Source of the DNA: Cryptomeria japonica
Lineage: Eukaryota; Streptophyta; Pinopsida; Cupressales; Cupressaceae
Assembly: GCF_030272615.1 (NCBI RefSeq)
Contig: NC_081409.1
Location: 476,057,573-476,121,572 of the forward strand
Direction: 5' to 3'
DNA length: 64,000 nt
Under the pieces are notes generated by a model. That model was not told the origin of the DNA and made no database searches. It worked only from the letters and a program-made list of their open reading frames with translations. The translations under genes were made by a program, and so were the position numbers. Each line of letters begins with the position of its first letter. Positions within the stretch are counted from its first letter, which is position 1. Positions 12,881 to 25,629 of this stretch are shown here, in pieces.

Positions 12881-15800
12881 CTGTAAATGCACTATAAAAG
12901 CATAAATGTGTTTCATTTTAGTTATTTTGAGATTTGAAGACTTATGAGAGCTCTGATATATTCGAGCCTCTCTTCTTGTTTCTCTTATGAAGTAATTGTT
13001 TTAGTAGTGTCTGCTATTTGCAAATAATGGTTGTGATAAAGTCGTGGAAACTTATAGTTGATTACATGTGGTTGTAATTCACTGTTTCATATGAAGGAAT
13101 ATATGACTCTGTGTGGATTTCCAGTGTGTTATATCACTTTCTTTGTTTAATTCAGTGTTTTATCTATGGATCACATAATTTAATGAATAATTGAGAGAAT
13201 ATTTCTAGTTACTTGTAAAATTGTTCTTTATCATTTCTAGTTGTTTCAGAGAGGCATTTATTGAAATATTATCCAGAAGTATCAAAATTCATTTCTACAC
13301 TTGTAATTGTTATTTTGTCTTTTATTTTAAATATCTAGAGAAGTGAGAAATATAGCGGAGATATATTCCAAGAATAATGCTAAAGCTAGGTTGTCCTTAG
13401 AAGAACTAATTGGAATCCCCTTGTATAAAAAACTATCTTTGTGTACTTTTCTCTATCAATCATTCTGTCATTTTGTTTTTTTTACTGATGATGTCCCTGT
13501 CCTCTATGATTGCATTTACTATCTTTGTGTACTTTTCTCTATTATAACTAAGCTTTGTCAAGGATTCTTATAATTGTAAAATACTTCCTTAAGTTGTCTT
13601 CTTTCCTATCTTGATATTGAAAAGGGCTTCTATGACAATGAATACCTCTGTCAATGCTCAGATCACTGGTCTTTTCCTTTATATATGATTTTGTTATCAT
13701 TGTATTAAAGATTGATACATTATTCTTTGATTGAGTTAAAGGCACTACTCTTTCTATTATACAAGTTTGTGCATATCCTTTGGTCTATTCTCTGTGGTTT
13801 TAACTAGATTTAGAACCTGTTGTAGTTGTTCCTTTCTATTGACATGTTGAGGACTATCATTATCATGTTTGTAGCTTTGAAGATGCTACTCTTGTGCATT
13901 GATTGTATTTTGGCCTCATGACAACTTTGTTTGTGCTTAGAGTAGGAGAATCTAACCAAATGACAAAAAGATTGAAAATATCAACCTATATTTCCTTCTA
14001 AACTATTGCAAAACCCTAAAGGTTGCTCCTTATACTCTGATTAAAATATTTCCTCATTGATTGTGATATTAATAATACATGTGTGTTGCTCACAATCTTT
14101 TGCCCTCTAGCATAGGTGCAATACTTTCCTTTAATTCTCTTAATAAGTATGAGTCTTCTCATCCTATACCATGTCATCTTACACCCTTATTTTAGTCTTC
14201 ATTTACTACTTAGTGATTTCATTAGAGTTGCACTTGATATTGAGGAATATTCTCGGTGTTAAGGGCTACTATGAAAATTCTTTTGGGTGTGGAAATTCAA
14301 AAACCTTGTCCATTGTTTGCTACTTGAAGCCTTCTTATCATTTTGTTGTTCTAACAGTAGACATTATTTCTTCCTTATCATTCTCTACCCTCTTTGGTCC
14401 TTTGATTCCAATTTCCATATGACTATATTTTGGGTTCAAATGTTGCTCAATCTGATTTACTGTTCTCTGACCCATGGCTCTATGATTTGGTTATTTTGCT
14501 TAATTATTGCCCTTTACATATGGATCACTATCTCAAACTAACTAAGGGGGATTTTTTCACACATCGCTGTCTTTATGACTCAGCTCACTACACTATTCTT
14601 GTGAAAATGAGGTCATATGCCTTGAGGACTGTGAATTTTGGAGCTTTGTGTCTTGTGACTGAAAGTTCCACCTCTGTTATTATATTATCCTCTAATGCAT
14701 GTTTTATTTACTATATTCTATTGATACTTATTGATTAGCATACCTTTTGTATTCTCCCATTTGTATTGTTCTTTCTTAGCTCTTAAATCTTTTATGACTG
14801 TGACTATGACAGGGACCCTTTGGCTACAACTCTCCATGAATGTAATTCAAAATATTTTGCTTACTACTTCTTGGCATCACAACCAATGTATACCTACATA
14901 TTTGAAGTTTGTCCCAATCCCTTTTGTGCACAAGTATTTAGACTTGTGGCACTCATGATGTGAAGGTATTCTTACCTAGTTGTGATGACTATTTTGTTTC
15001 ATATGCCTTTGATGAGTGTTCTTCATGTCTTTTTCAGATTTTCACTATTTAACATTGCCCTTTAGACTGGTGAAAAGTTCTTGAATTCATGAACTGGGTT
15101 TTCATGAAATGTTTTGGTTTTTTTTTCATTTTTTCATTTTCTATTTTTAGTGAAAAAACAGAAAAAAAAAAACCCAGTTCACAGATTTTGGGATATGATC
15201 AAATCATTATGACTATATTTTCTAAGTTTTGACATATTTTTTGTGACTGTCTTTTCTTTGGGTTACCTTCCAGTGACTATCTAATATAACAACCTCTTTT
15301 ATGTGGATGAATGGTCATAACTCTTTAATTAGTTCTCACATTATTCTCCAGCCCTTTGAGTGAAGAATCATGTATAGATTGCACTTATTATCTAGAATCT
15401 TGAAGGGTTTTTTTGACACTCTTCTTGTATATGGTCAGTCGCTATTTTTTTTAATTGCTTTGCTATTTCTATTGTGAATATTTTATTGGTTATCTTTGTT
15501 TTTCTTCTTGCTACACATTGTTTTGGTTATGTGAAGATGGTCTCACTGCTATTTTGGTTCCTTATGGGTTGTTCTTTGTATTGAGACTGCCCTTCATCTT
15601 CATGATTATCTCCAAGACTCTAAATTTGCCTTGACAGTCTCATGGATTTGGCTTCATTGGCTAATATTTATAGCATTCATTTCTTTGGATGAGTCACCTT
15701 GAATCTTTCTTAAGATTTGAGACATCTTGTTCATGGTTTAGACTGCTTTCTTAGGGCTGCAACATTGATTCTTGTCACACCGTCATGATCTATATTCTCT

Positions 15801-16709
15801 TGAATGCTCCTTATATTGTAGCTTTGGTACTGCTATTTTCTCTTGAATATACGAAGACCTAAACACATGACTCTGGGGAATATTCACTTCAAAGATAAAG
15901 AAACATAAAGTAAGGCAACCTTTAGGGTAAACCCTTTTCTAGAATACGTGGAAACCTTACGATGAGCAAGAAAGCTGTGACAAATTGATAAATATTGTCA
16001 AAGTATGAAGTTGAAGCTATATATTTCTTTAACATGGAAATCTTATTTCTTATCTAGCCTAGCTTTAGCTTAAATCATGACTGTAAGAGTGCCCAATGCA
16101 TGATAAAAATAAGATACTTTCTCTTGAAAAATAGGGTTTCAAACAATTTTTTTCCCAAAACTAGCTTCATGTTATCCATAAAATAACTAGAAATCTTGTA
16201 ATATATATCAAAACCTTATCATGCATGCAACCAAGACAAACCTCACATTATAAAAAGGAGTAATGCAAGGAAAAAGAAATAGACCTCGCATGGATGATCT
16301 TAGGAATATTCTTTCTAAATTTCTTTCACCTTCTTGTATGTGTGCAAACAACTGCATGACTATCTCCTTACCACTTTAATATACCCATGAAGATTCTATT
16401 AAAATGAAAGTTTGTAAGATGACATAAAAACTAGTGTTTTTCCCTTTATGTGTGAAGTCTTTGATATCTACTCATGGTTTGAGCAAAGGGAAAACTCAAC
16501 TTATTGTAGTTGTCACTATAGGTTCTTCTTTTAACCTTTGTCCTTAGCTCTCAAGGTTGGATTAGAGTCCTTCTTTGGACTATGCAACTCACCCTTGTGA
16601 CTATTACAAACTTGTTAACTTGTAATGACCTAATGATGATTTCATTAGGTTCTTGCATCATTGTTCTTTTGTTGATTAAAACCTTCTTTTTCTAAGGATA
16701 GATATATAG
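12881..16709. other. Unassigned T-rich DNA
   Basis: The stretch is AT-rich and pyrimidine-biased on the plus strand. A TATA-like ACTATAAAAG at about 12889 just after the 3' ORF could belong to that element's LTR, but I could not fix LTR borders. ORFs such as 14171-14958 have no recognisable domain. The same texture resumes at 38878 and 41603, on the far sides of the Ty3 element and a solo LTR, so this is the older substrate into which those elements jumped. Confidence 0.4.
15091..15180. repeat. Small foldback (inverted repeat)
   Basis: The 12-bp arms GAACTGGGTTTT (15091-15102) and AAAACCCAGTTC (15169-15180) are exact reverse complements. The intervening 66 bp is T-rich then A-rich, so the pairing can be extended imperfectly. 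It could be a decayed foldback or MITE-like element, or simply a stable hairpin. Confidence 0.6.
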
Positions 16710-17902
16710 TGTTGGTGTAAAAAATGGATGTTTAAACATGACATAATACTTAGCTTAGAGACACAAGTTTCTAAATGAGTAACTATCCAAAACCCCACTA
16801 TCCTAGCTCATTTATCTTATCAATCCAAGGATGTATAACTTGAAATAGGACAAGAAAATATATGCACCAAGAGTGTCAAGGAACAAATCTATCCTATTCT
16901 GAGCAACTAGAAACACTGAATATATATTCATAAGGAAGGAACTTTGCTTCAGAGTTATAATTTAGAGAAACTATGCTAGCTTCTACCAACAAAATGTAAG
17001 TTCTTCTAACTTATGCAAAAATGACTAGTTTGTTTTGTCATGGTTGCAGGAATAGACATAGAGTTACAGTCCAGTGGTTGTAGGAATGAACAATGAGCAA
17101 TCTAACAGAACAAAATTAAACAACTTCAAAAGATAAAGTGCATAAAAACAACCAGACAAAATCCTTACCAAGTGGGCCCCCTTGACTGAGTCTCCTAGAT
17201 TATAAGCTATAATAACAGTTAACTATAAGGCTCACATAATCATATCATAACACCATGAACTTAATCAAGAAAGTAGATATGCTCCTTTTGAAATCAATTC
17301 AACAACATAACATGGTCTGATATAAAAAAACAACAACTAACTAACTAGGAAACTCGAGAAGGATTTATAACATCCATCCTTACAATAGTTTTCCACAAGA
17401 GTCATCCAATTCCTAATATCTAGGTGGAGGCTTTTATTTAGAATATGAAATCTAAGAGAACTATTAATAGGTCATTAATACTTTTGAAGATTCCTTAATG
17501 AGCTCAAACAGCTAGTGCCCAATTTGTAACAAACCTTTACCTTTTCCCGCCTTGTTGTCCAGTCATATCCATGTTGCCATGCTTCTATCAATAAAGCCCT
17601 ATTTCATCTCAAAAAGTCTTCCATGTAGCTATAACATCAAGGTTAGAACAAGCACTCTCATCCACATTTCACGATCATTTATTGAAACACATTCATCAAT
17701 ATAAAAAGAGTAAATATTTATATTTGCATTCACAAGGTTCACTATTTTGTCAAAATAAAGGTTTCAAACTATAGAAAACATGATCATCAAATAGGTTCAA
17801 AAAGTCAGTCAACACATAATATAAAGTCCCATTGGTAAGTATATAAAATTCCTAAGCATCGTAAAATGACTACAAATAAAGGCATAAAACTAAGACTCAT
17901 TA
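16710..17902 (-). repeat. 3' LTR of the Ty3 element (left)
   Basis: On the plus strand it begins TGTTGGTGTAAAAAATGG and ends GACTCATTA next to a C-run, which is the PPT on the minus strand. It differs from the right LTR by many substitutions and indels. The right LTR carries an extra block at about 38363-38460 (TATGACTCTACTCC...). The divergence marks an old insertion. Confidence 0.88.
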
Positions 17903-17917
17903 TCCCCCCCCAACTGA
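17903..17917 (-). other. Polypurine tract of the Ty3 element
   Basis: The minus strand reads CTTCAGTTGGGGGGGGA directly before the LTR start (TAATGAG, from TGATGAG). A near copy of this tract sits about 3 kb upstream at 20879. Confidence 0.8.
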
Positions 17918-20660
17918 AGGTTTTGTTGTCCACCAACATAATTTTTCTAGTTCTCTTTCCAAGTATGAAGCCTAAAATATACAATAGAAGTTTCTCCCCT
18001 TGTTTTAGCAATAGGACTCCAATAAAATCCTTGGTCCTTTTTGGAATTTTTCCATTTGTCTCTTTCCTACTCCACATCATAATATTGAAGTTATTCCTAA
18101 AGTGGAATGGGCCACCATAACATAGGTGGCTAGAAGATTAGTGGTATCCATTTCTCCTATTGAGTCCGGCCCAAATGATGTGGTAGCTTCTCTTCTGAGT
18201 GTTGCATGGTAATTTTTGAGTGAATGAGGTTCTACCCTCTTTAGATCCATAGGCAACCAATTCCACCTTCAGGCTAGGTATCCATATATTGATCTTGTTG
18301 TTGTTTCTGCCATTGGTTCATACTCACAATAGTTTTCCTCTCTCAATGTCAGCATCCTTTTCTTAACATCTGGTTCAATAGTCAATTGATTCCACCTATA
18401 ATAGATTTCATCAAGGTCCCCCACTTTATCTCTTAATGGTAATGAAAAAATTTGCTCCATGTCTAGGTATTCCCTTGCTTGTTCACCCCTGTTATTTTCA
18501 TTCTGAATGTAGGACATAAATTCCCTAAGGTGAATATACCCAATTGAGAGAAGTTAATTCCACTGTGGAGTATACGGGATGGCATAGTTATGGAGATAGA
18601 ATTCACATACCAAATTTTTATGTTGAGGAGATGAAGTATTATAAGAATTCACAAATTCCTCAAGGGTCATTAAGGATGAATTTAATCCTGACAATTCCTT
18701 GTTTATCTTATAGGAAATATGCAGTTCCTTTAGGTAAAAGGAGTATACCCTAGGAGGTGGTCTACACTCAATTGCCTGAGGCAATAAGGTAGCTATATTA
18801 TCTATTGTATCCCCCAATTTATTTATTTCTACATATTTCTTTTTCAATTTATCTTCTAACATTTCTTTCTCTCTTTTTCTATTCCTCTTCCCTCTTTTCT
18901 AATAATTTTCATAAGTCAAGAGTGATTGAAGCCCAAGAAAATGAGGGTGGATTATGTTTACTTACCGGAATCTTCATTCTCTTCTCCTCCATATTTACTT
19001 TTTCTATAGCTTCAGCCAAGTTTTCTAACTCAGATGCAGTAATCTCCTTCTCAATAGCTAGTTCTTCATGATGTGGCTATTGAGAATGATGAGTGCCTCT
19101 AATATTTAGTTCAACCTAAACTTATCTAGAATGAATCAATGCCTCCTCTTATGCATCTTCTTCTTCTTCTGCTATGACATCTTGTGTTTCTTTTTCTACC
19201 ATAAACTGAGTTATATCCTAAGCTACATCCCCCACTTAAAAGCATGCTGTATCCCCTAATTCTTCTTCTCTGGACTTTCCTTCAAACTCCCCCTCAAATA
19301 ACTCTTTAGAATGGGATAGCTCTTGATCCTGGCCTTCCTCTTCACTAGCAAAGGAAAATGGAGATGGAAATTCAAGAGAATTCCTTTGAGGATCTTCTTC
19401 TTCCTCAATATCTAAGCTCAGGATGTTGATCTTTTCTCCTTCAGTAGTTTTTCTCTTGAACTTCTTCTTCAAACTATGGCTCCTCCTAGTAGGATGTTTA
19501 CTTGCAGAAGGTTTCTCTATTTGTGTCTATTTATGGATGGTTTGACTTGCTTTAGCAATCGATTTCTTCAATTTCTATGTTGCTACAGGGAGTTTAAATT
19601 TCCTCAATTTTTTATTTTTCAGAAATGGTTGTTTGTGACACTGGCTCTCTCAAAGTTATACCAGGAGGCTTAACCTTCATTCTTTCATTCACCATTGTTC
19701 CCTTTGTTCATTTCTTCTTTTTATCCTTAGTTGATAACCGTCGTTCCATAGGGGTTTCCTCTATAACTTTTTGAGTGGAACCCTCATCCTTACTAGAAGA
19801 ATTTTCACTAGGAACTTTAGTTTCTTTGGAAGATGAAGCACCTACAACTTCTCTAATGCCAGGCATCTGCATTAATGGTTGAAACTTACTTATATCAAGA
19901 AATTCTATCCACTACATTCCAAGATTTATTTCCATTGGGGTTTTTTCAATCAATAATTGAATTAAGAAATGGTGGGAAACGGACTGAGAATTACCTTTTT
20001 GTACTTGGGCACCCATTTGTTTCAGCATGTTGTAACGGAAATTGAGGACATTCATGCTTCAACCATGTCTTGAATGACTCAAAAATTTAAAATGAATGGA
20101 GTGTAACTGTGACTGCCATCCCTCATAGGTGAGGTACATAATAATATACTTTACCTCATGAGTCCAGAGAGGTGGGAGTGACAATTTATTTGTTCCTTGT
20201 TTGGTGACATGCAACGGAGGGTCACCATGTTCTGTGAACTGAGCCCTAGCTAACCTGGCATCTTTTGTTTCAAAAAAAGGCTCTCCATCCCTAGGAAAGC
20301 ACGTAGCTTGTGAAATGTGTTCCTCTAAAATAGGCACCCTTAACCCCTTTACTACTGCTTGATCATCTTTCAATGACTATGCAAACTCTAGAGTAATATC
20401 GTCATCAAAGGCATGCAGCTTCAAAAAATAATCTAGTCATCCACAACCTCTAAATAGAGGTTCAAAATCTTGATCATTTAACAACAAACTATGATTTGTA
20501 GGTTCTCGTTGAATTGGAAGACCTCCCATTGCTGAAACAAAGACCAATGCCTTGAAGAAAACCCCTCTGTTATGCTGAAATTCAAAAATATGAATTTCTC
20601 TCTTTCCCAGCCTTAGGATGAATTAACAGGTTGTACTACGGCAAGGATTTCATACGTAAC
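17918..20660 (-). pseudogene. Extra ORF between integrase and 3' LTR of the Ty3 element
   Basis: Minus-strand frames cover about 900 codons with several frameshifts and stops. The N-terminal part (20373-20059) reads through segments such as PRDGEPFFETKDARLARAQF and NKLSLPPLWTHEVKYIIMYLT. The middle (about 19850-19150) is rich in Lys, Glu and Ser. The C-terminal part (18862-18269) is helical and charged (LEDKLKKKYVEINKLGDTID; DEIYYRWNQLTIEPDVKKRM), typical of coiled coils. The position matches the env-like ORF of Athila-type elements, but I see no confident signal peptide or membrane anchor. It may be a distant relative of the ORFs at 8-12.9, 29-32 and 57.5-61.4 kb; that relation is weaker than among those three. 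Function unknown. Confidence 0.55.
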
Positions 20661-21140
20661 AAGAAATGGATTGTAGCAAGACTAATAAAAGGTCACATCA
20701 TGCAGTCTTGCTAAAAGGAAATTTAAATTTTGATAAGAATTGGGGTTGTCTTGACATTAGCCTAGACTTAACATTAGGCTGTAGTAAAAACTAACTTTAA
20801 AAACCAACCTAAATTAACATGTCGAATAAAATTTGTACCAACCTAATAATGACAATATCTTTTAAGAATAATATATTTCCCCCCAACTCAAGATAGACAC
20901 AAGTGTCCACACATGTGGATAGGTAGGATAGAGGAATGCAATTATAAATATTTATATCAATGATATGACAAAAAATATGGATAAAAAATAATATAATCAT
21001 GAAAGGAATTGGAAAGTACTTGATCGAGGATAGTATCCTAGCACGCTTGTAAGACTATTGGCATGTGCGAAGTGAAAGGATTGCATTTGTAAATGTTCAA
21101 TTAATGATTGTGTTGACAAAACTAAAAAATGGAAGAAAAG
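20661..21140. other. Spacer between extra ORF and integrase, with second PPT-like tract
   Basis: AT-rich and non-coding. At 20879-20893 the minus strand reads CTTGAGTTGGGGGGAAA, preceded by GTGTGGACACTTGTG. The true PPT at 17903 is preceded by GGTGGACAACAAAACC, so both tract and context are similar. Confidence 0.6.
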
Positions 21141-21299
21141 AAGTATGAGTGAAGTGGAAGTGATGTGGAATGAAATGCCAGATAAAAGTACTCCATGTGG
21201 ACATGGAGTTATTATTATGGTGAATGTGTATTGTGCTCAAACTAGTGGTGGATCTAGAGGATCGCCAATAGTGGTTGTAGGAGAACTGTGGAGTTCCTC

Positions 21300-23512
21300 A
21301 AATTATTATAGAAATTCTTCCTTAGTATTGGGCTTGTGATAAAGATAAAGACGATGGCCATTGACTAATAGTCAGAATTTGGCATTATCAATAGTAGCTA
21401 GTTTGACTGCTCCATTATAGTACACTTGTTCAATCTCGTATGGACCAAGCCACTGTGTTTGTAATTTGCCCAACTTATCTTTATATCTAGAATCATATAA
21501 CAAAGCCTAGTCACATGCATGAAATGTTTTTGTTTTAATATACTTATCATGACATTTCATATGGTGTTTTTGAACCTGAATTGTAGTTTGTAGAGAAAAT
21601 TTCCTCAATTCATCTAGTTGATTGAGTTGTAGAATTCGTTCATTTTGTGCTTTTGATAGGTCCATTCCCAATTCCATTATAGTACATAGATTTTATGTTC
21701 AAACTCTATGGGTATTACTACAATTTTACATACACCAATTCAAAGGGTGTAAACCCTATAGTGGTTTTCTAAGAGGTTATGTATGCCCATACTGCTTCTT
21801 GTACTCAATTTGCCCAATCCTTTTTATGTATGGCTACAGTTTTTATCAATATTGCTTCAATTTCTCTGTTGGTCAGCTTAGCTTGGCCATTGGCCTATGG
21901 GTGATAAGGGATAGAATTTTTATGTCTGATTTTATATTCTTCTATCATAGCAGCAATGAAATTAGATGTAAACTAGGCACCTTGATCTATAACAAGCTCT
22001 CTAGGAACTCCATACCTTGTACAGATCTCTTCATATAAAAAATTTGTAACATTTTTATCCTAGGCATGTTTCATATCCCTTACCTCAATCCACTTGGTAA
22101 GGTAGTATATACACACCAATATTTAGGATTTTCTATTGAATGGGGGGTCAATTGGACCTATGAAATCCATTCACCATTTATCAAAAGGTGTGACAACAAC
22201 CTATGGATGCAAAGGCATCTCATCTAATCTAGTTGGGCAGCCCATTCTTTGACATCTATTAGATTTCCTTGTATAATGGATTGCATCCTTATGGAGAGTA
22301 GGCCAATAATATCTTGTATTGAGTATCTTCATTGCTATCCTTTTCACTGCAAAATGACCCCCATAGGGTTCATCATGACAGACATGTAGAATGTCATATG
22401 TTTCATATTCCCGAATGCATCTCCTCATAACATTATCTGGTCCTATGTAAAATAAGAATCCATTGATCCATCTATATGAAAAACTCTTTCCAATGAGAAC
22501 CCTTCTATCCTTTGGTGAGAAATATGAGGGTACTTTACCCATAACCAAATAATTGGCTATATTAGCATACCAGGGTATATGAATAGTGATGGCAAATAGA
22601 TGTTCATCTGAAAAAGAATCATCAATTATAGATTCTTGAGGCTGATGTGTAAGTCTGGAAAGGAAGTCAGCTACTACATTTTCTTTACCTGACTTATATA
22701 TGATAGTAGTATCAAACCCTGAATTAGAAGTAGCCATCTAGTAATTCTACCTGAAACAACTGGTTTGTTCATGAGGTACCTAATTGTTGTATGGTCGGTG
22801 TAAACATATACTTGGTATTCTGTTACATAATGTCTAAACTTGATGAGGGCATATATTACCACTAACATTTTCTTTTTCTATTACAGTGTAGTTTAATTCT
22901 TCTCCTTGCACATTTTTGCGTATATAGTAGATTGCATTCTCAATATCTCCATCTTTTTGCATCAAAATTAATCCAACTACATGGTTAGAGGCATCAGTAT
23001 AAATTTATAGAAGGGAAGATTCCACTTAGGTCCTTGAAGGAATGAAGCTTGATTAAGTACAACTTTGAGATCCTAGAAGGTTGTGTCACATGTTGGTGTC
23101 CAAATAAAATCCACATCTTTCAACAATAGACCATACAAGGGACTTTCTATGGTGTTGAAATTTTTAATAAATCTCCTATAGTAACTAGCACGACCCAAAA
23201 AACTATGGACATCTTTTTTCTTGGTTGGAATTGGAAGAGTTTTAATTATCTCAATCTTAGCATGATCCACTTGAATTCTCTTATTAAGATGTAGTGACCT
23301 AATACCACTCCTTCTTGCATAATGAGAAATCATTTCTCACTATTTAGTAAAAGATTATGATCCTCACACTGTTGTGAGACTTTGGATAATTTATTAATTG
23401 CTTCTTGAAATTCATCTCCATAGGTGGTGAAATCATCCATATAGATCTCCATGCAATTGTGACAAATATCAACAAAGATGCTTATGACTGCCCTTTGAAA
23501 GGTTGTTGGAGC
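21300..23512 (-). pseudogene. pol: Ty3 pol: RT C-terminal half, RNase H and integrase
   Basis: Minus-strand reading. The RT palm motif MEIYMDDFTTYG is intact (YMDD codons at 23432-23443). RNase H follows with VYTDHTTIRYLM (about 22800) and KSGKENVVADFLSRL (about 22680). The integrase H2C2 finger is at about 22390-22240 (HVCHDEPYGGHF, YYWP, C..C). In the catalytic core the first two Asp are seen in MDFIGPI (about 22165) and VIDQGA (about 21985). The third acidic residue is changed: NGQAKLTNREIE has Lys (AAG at 21877-21879) where the family has Glu. The C-terminal domain reads ALLYDSRYKDKLGK and QWLGPYEIEQVYYNG (about 21500-21400). Stops and frameshifts throughout make it inactive. The reading continues across the inserted LTR at 24671. 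Confidence 0.93.
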
Positions 23513-23516
23513 ATTA

Positions 23517-24670
23517 TGATGAATACTAAGAGGGGGGGTGAATTAGTATACCGAAAAACACTGCACTTAAATAGTCTAAAGATAAACCGGTAAGACAACT
23601 TAACAGACAAATTGGTTATCACACAAGCAAACCAAACACCAAATAAAGCATTCACCCACAAAAGCAATACAACCATAACATAAGATATTTGATGTGGAAA
23701 CCCAAATGGGAAAAACCATGGTGAGATGTAACTCACAAGTCACTATCTACAGAATAGAAACCAGACCGGTTAAGGTCTTACAATGTTCTTCACCAGAACA
23801 GATCCTGTTAGGAATCTCAATCTCTGTTAGGAGATAAGTCCGATTAAAGACTACCTTGCTAGAGGATTTTAGATTCATAGAGGTGAACCACCTTGTTAGA
23901 GGATTTTACAAAAGGCTTTTGGGCCTACCTGGTTAAGGGCTATAGACTTGTCAAAGATGTGAGTAATCAACAAGTGTGTGATCTATCAAATAACACAGAT
24001 TGCTTGGTTAGATCCAGTATAGCTCACAGCTAATGCATTCCAGCATTACTTCAGTCTTCTCTATCTCTCACTCAGTTACAACTTGATCTTCTCAGATAAG
24101 ATCACTCTTACAACAACTCATCAACCACCTTAAACCCTAGCACAAACAAAAACCCTTTCAACAACTACCTAAAACCCTAGACATGATGTCCTTTTAAAGG
24201 AGTCTGATTTCATGTCGGTCCAATAGGATTACATTTCAATTTCCTAGGTTCAATGAATCTAGACATACTTGGTAACATGACACAAGAAGCACCGCCAGTG
24301 TGTCGGCACCATCAAATAATCAGTGGATTGATAACTCATCACAAAATGTCAGTTGGTAACTCATCACAGAGTATTACCGGTTCATACAAAATACCAGTTG
24401 CCGGTTTGACAAAAATCAAGATTGGTAAGAATGTGTTATGCCACTTTGTTCCCTCGTACCGCTTGAGATCTACGAACCGCTTGGGGTCGACATGCCACTT
24501 TAGACCAGGAAACACATTCTGCAAAATCACCAATAGTCTAAAGACTAGAATACAACATACTGGTTGGAACAAATACCGGTTGAGCTCTAGCTCATACATA
24601 TAAAGGGGATCTCAATGAAAGTGTGTGTCCATCAATGACAATCACAACTTAAACATAAAAAATGCCAACA
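23517..24670 (-). mobile_element. Solo copia-type LTR (1154 bp) inside RT, TSD CATTA
   Basis: In minus orientation it begins TGTTGGCATTTTTTATG and ends CTCTTAGTATTCATCA. It is flanked by a perfect duplication CATTA (23512-23516 and 24671-24675). Removing the insert and one TSD restores the RT reading PFGLCNAPTTFQRAV exactly, which proves the borders. It carries the family signature, a reverse complement of CACCATGGTTTTTCCC, near 23710. The ORF at 24253-24603 lies within the LTR and is not supported as a gene. Confidence 0.95.
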
Positions 24671-25615
24671 CATTACACAAACCAAATGGAAGAGTAGAGT
24701 AGGTATAGGTTCCTTAGGGGCAAGTGAAGGTTGTTTTTTCTTGATCCTCTAGTGCTATCTGAATCTGATTATAGCCACTAAAACCATCAAGAAATGAAAA
24801 TACTTCTTCCCTGCTAGGGAATCCAAAAATTGATCAGTGAAGGGAAGTGGAAAATGATCTTTTTTGTAGCTTTGTTCAATTCTTGATAATCTACACATAC
24901 TCTCCATTTGCCATTCATTTTTGGAACAATCACCAAAGGTGAGACCCATTCACTATATGAAATAGGGTATATAAAACCTACATCCAGTAGTTTTTGTAAT
25001 TCAGTCTTGACAATTTCCCTAAGAGTTGGGTTAATCCTTCTTTGTGGCTGTTTGATTAGCTTAGTGTGCTCTTGTATGTATATTTTATGAGTACATGATT
25101 TGGGATCCAATCCTACCATGTCAATGTAGTCCCATGCAAATGCAGTCTTTTTTTCTTGTAATAATTATTTTAGTACTTGTTGTTCAGAGATATTACAATT
25201 CATAATGAGTTTCTTCCCAGGGGCTATTTCAATCCATTCAATCATTTTCTTCATGGAAGCTTCATTCACACTGGGTAGATTTATTTCATGGGGCAACATA
25301 GTATGGATTGGTGTAGGAGAACTAGGCAATATTATTTGTAATGGACATATAGAATTGTCTAAAGTACCCTCTCCTGCGTCATCTACTGTACAAGTATTAT
25401 TTAAGACCTGTGTCAAGAGTTGATCTTCATCATGTAATTGGAGAAGAGGACTTGTTTAAATCATTATTATATTTATCAAAGACTTGGCATCTTCTTTAGG
25501 TTCATCACTAAGATCAAGCCAAATGAATTGCTCTGACTCTTCATGTGGTTGAGTGGGTGGATAAAGTGTTAATTTCTTCGTACTATCTCCATTGGAAATA
25601 GTCATATCTCCTTAC
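24671..25615 (-). pseudogene. pol: Ty3 pol: linker and RT N-terminal half
   Basis: The minus-strand reading runs from a linker (DMTISNGDSTKKLTLYPP, about 25600-25545) through a poorly conserved acidic spacer to RT: LDVGFIYPISYSEWVSPLVI, KWRVCVDYQELNKAT, then after a frameshift KKDHFPLPFTDQFLDSLAG and FSFLDGFSGYNQI, and PFGLCN at the edge of the inserted LTR. These are the standard fingers and palm blocks of Ty3 RT. At least one frameshift (about 24860) and several stops are present, one of them in the segment TFTCP-stop-GTYTYSTLPFG. Confidence 0.92.
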
Positions 25616-25629
25616 TTATAAGAAATCAG

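Noticed and set aside
14171-14958. Cluster of plus-strand hydrophobic ORFs as a possible membrane protein gene
   Set aside because: Overlapping in different frames, T-rich base composition alone predicts Phe/Leu/Ile/Tyr runs, and no conserved motif or splice structure was seen.
24120-24185. AAACCCTAG-like telomere repeats
   Set aside because: Only isolated copies in an LTR, not a tandem array.
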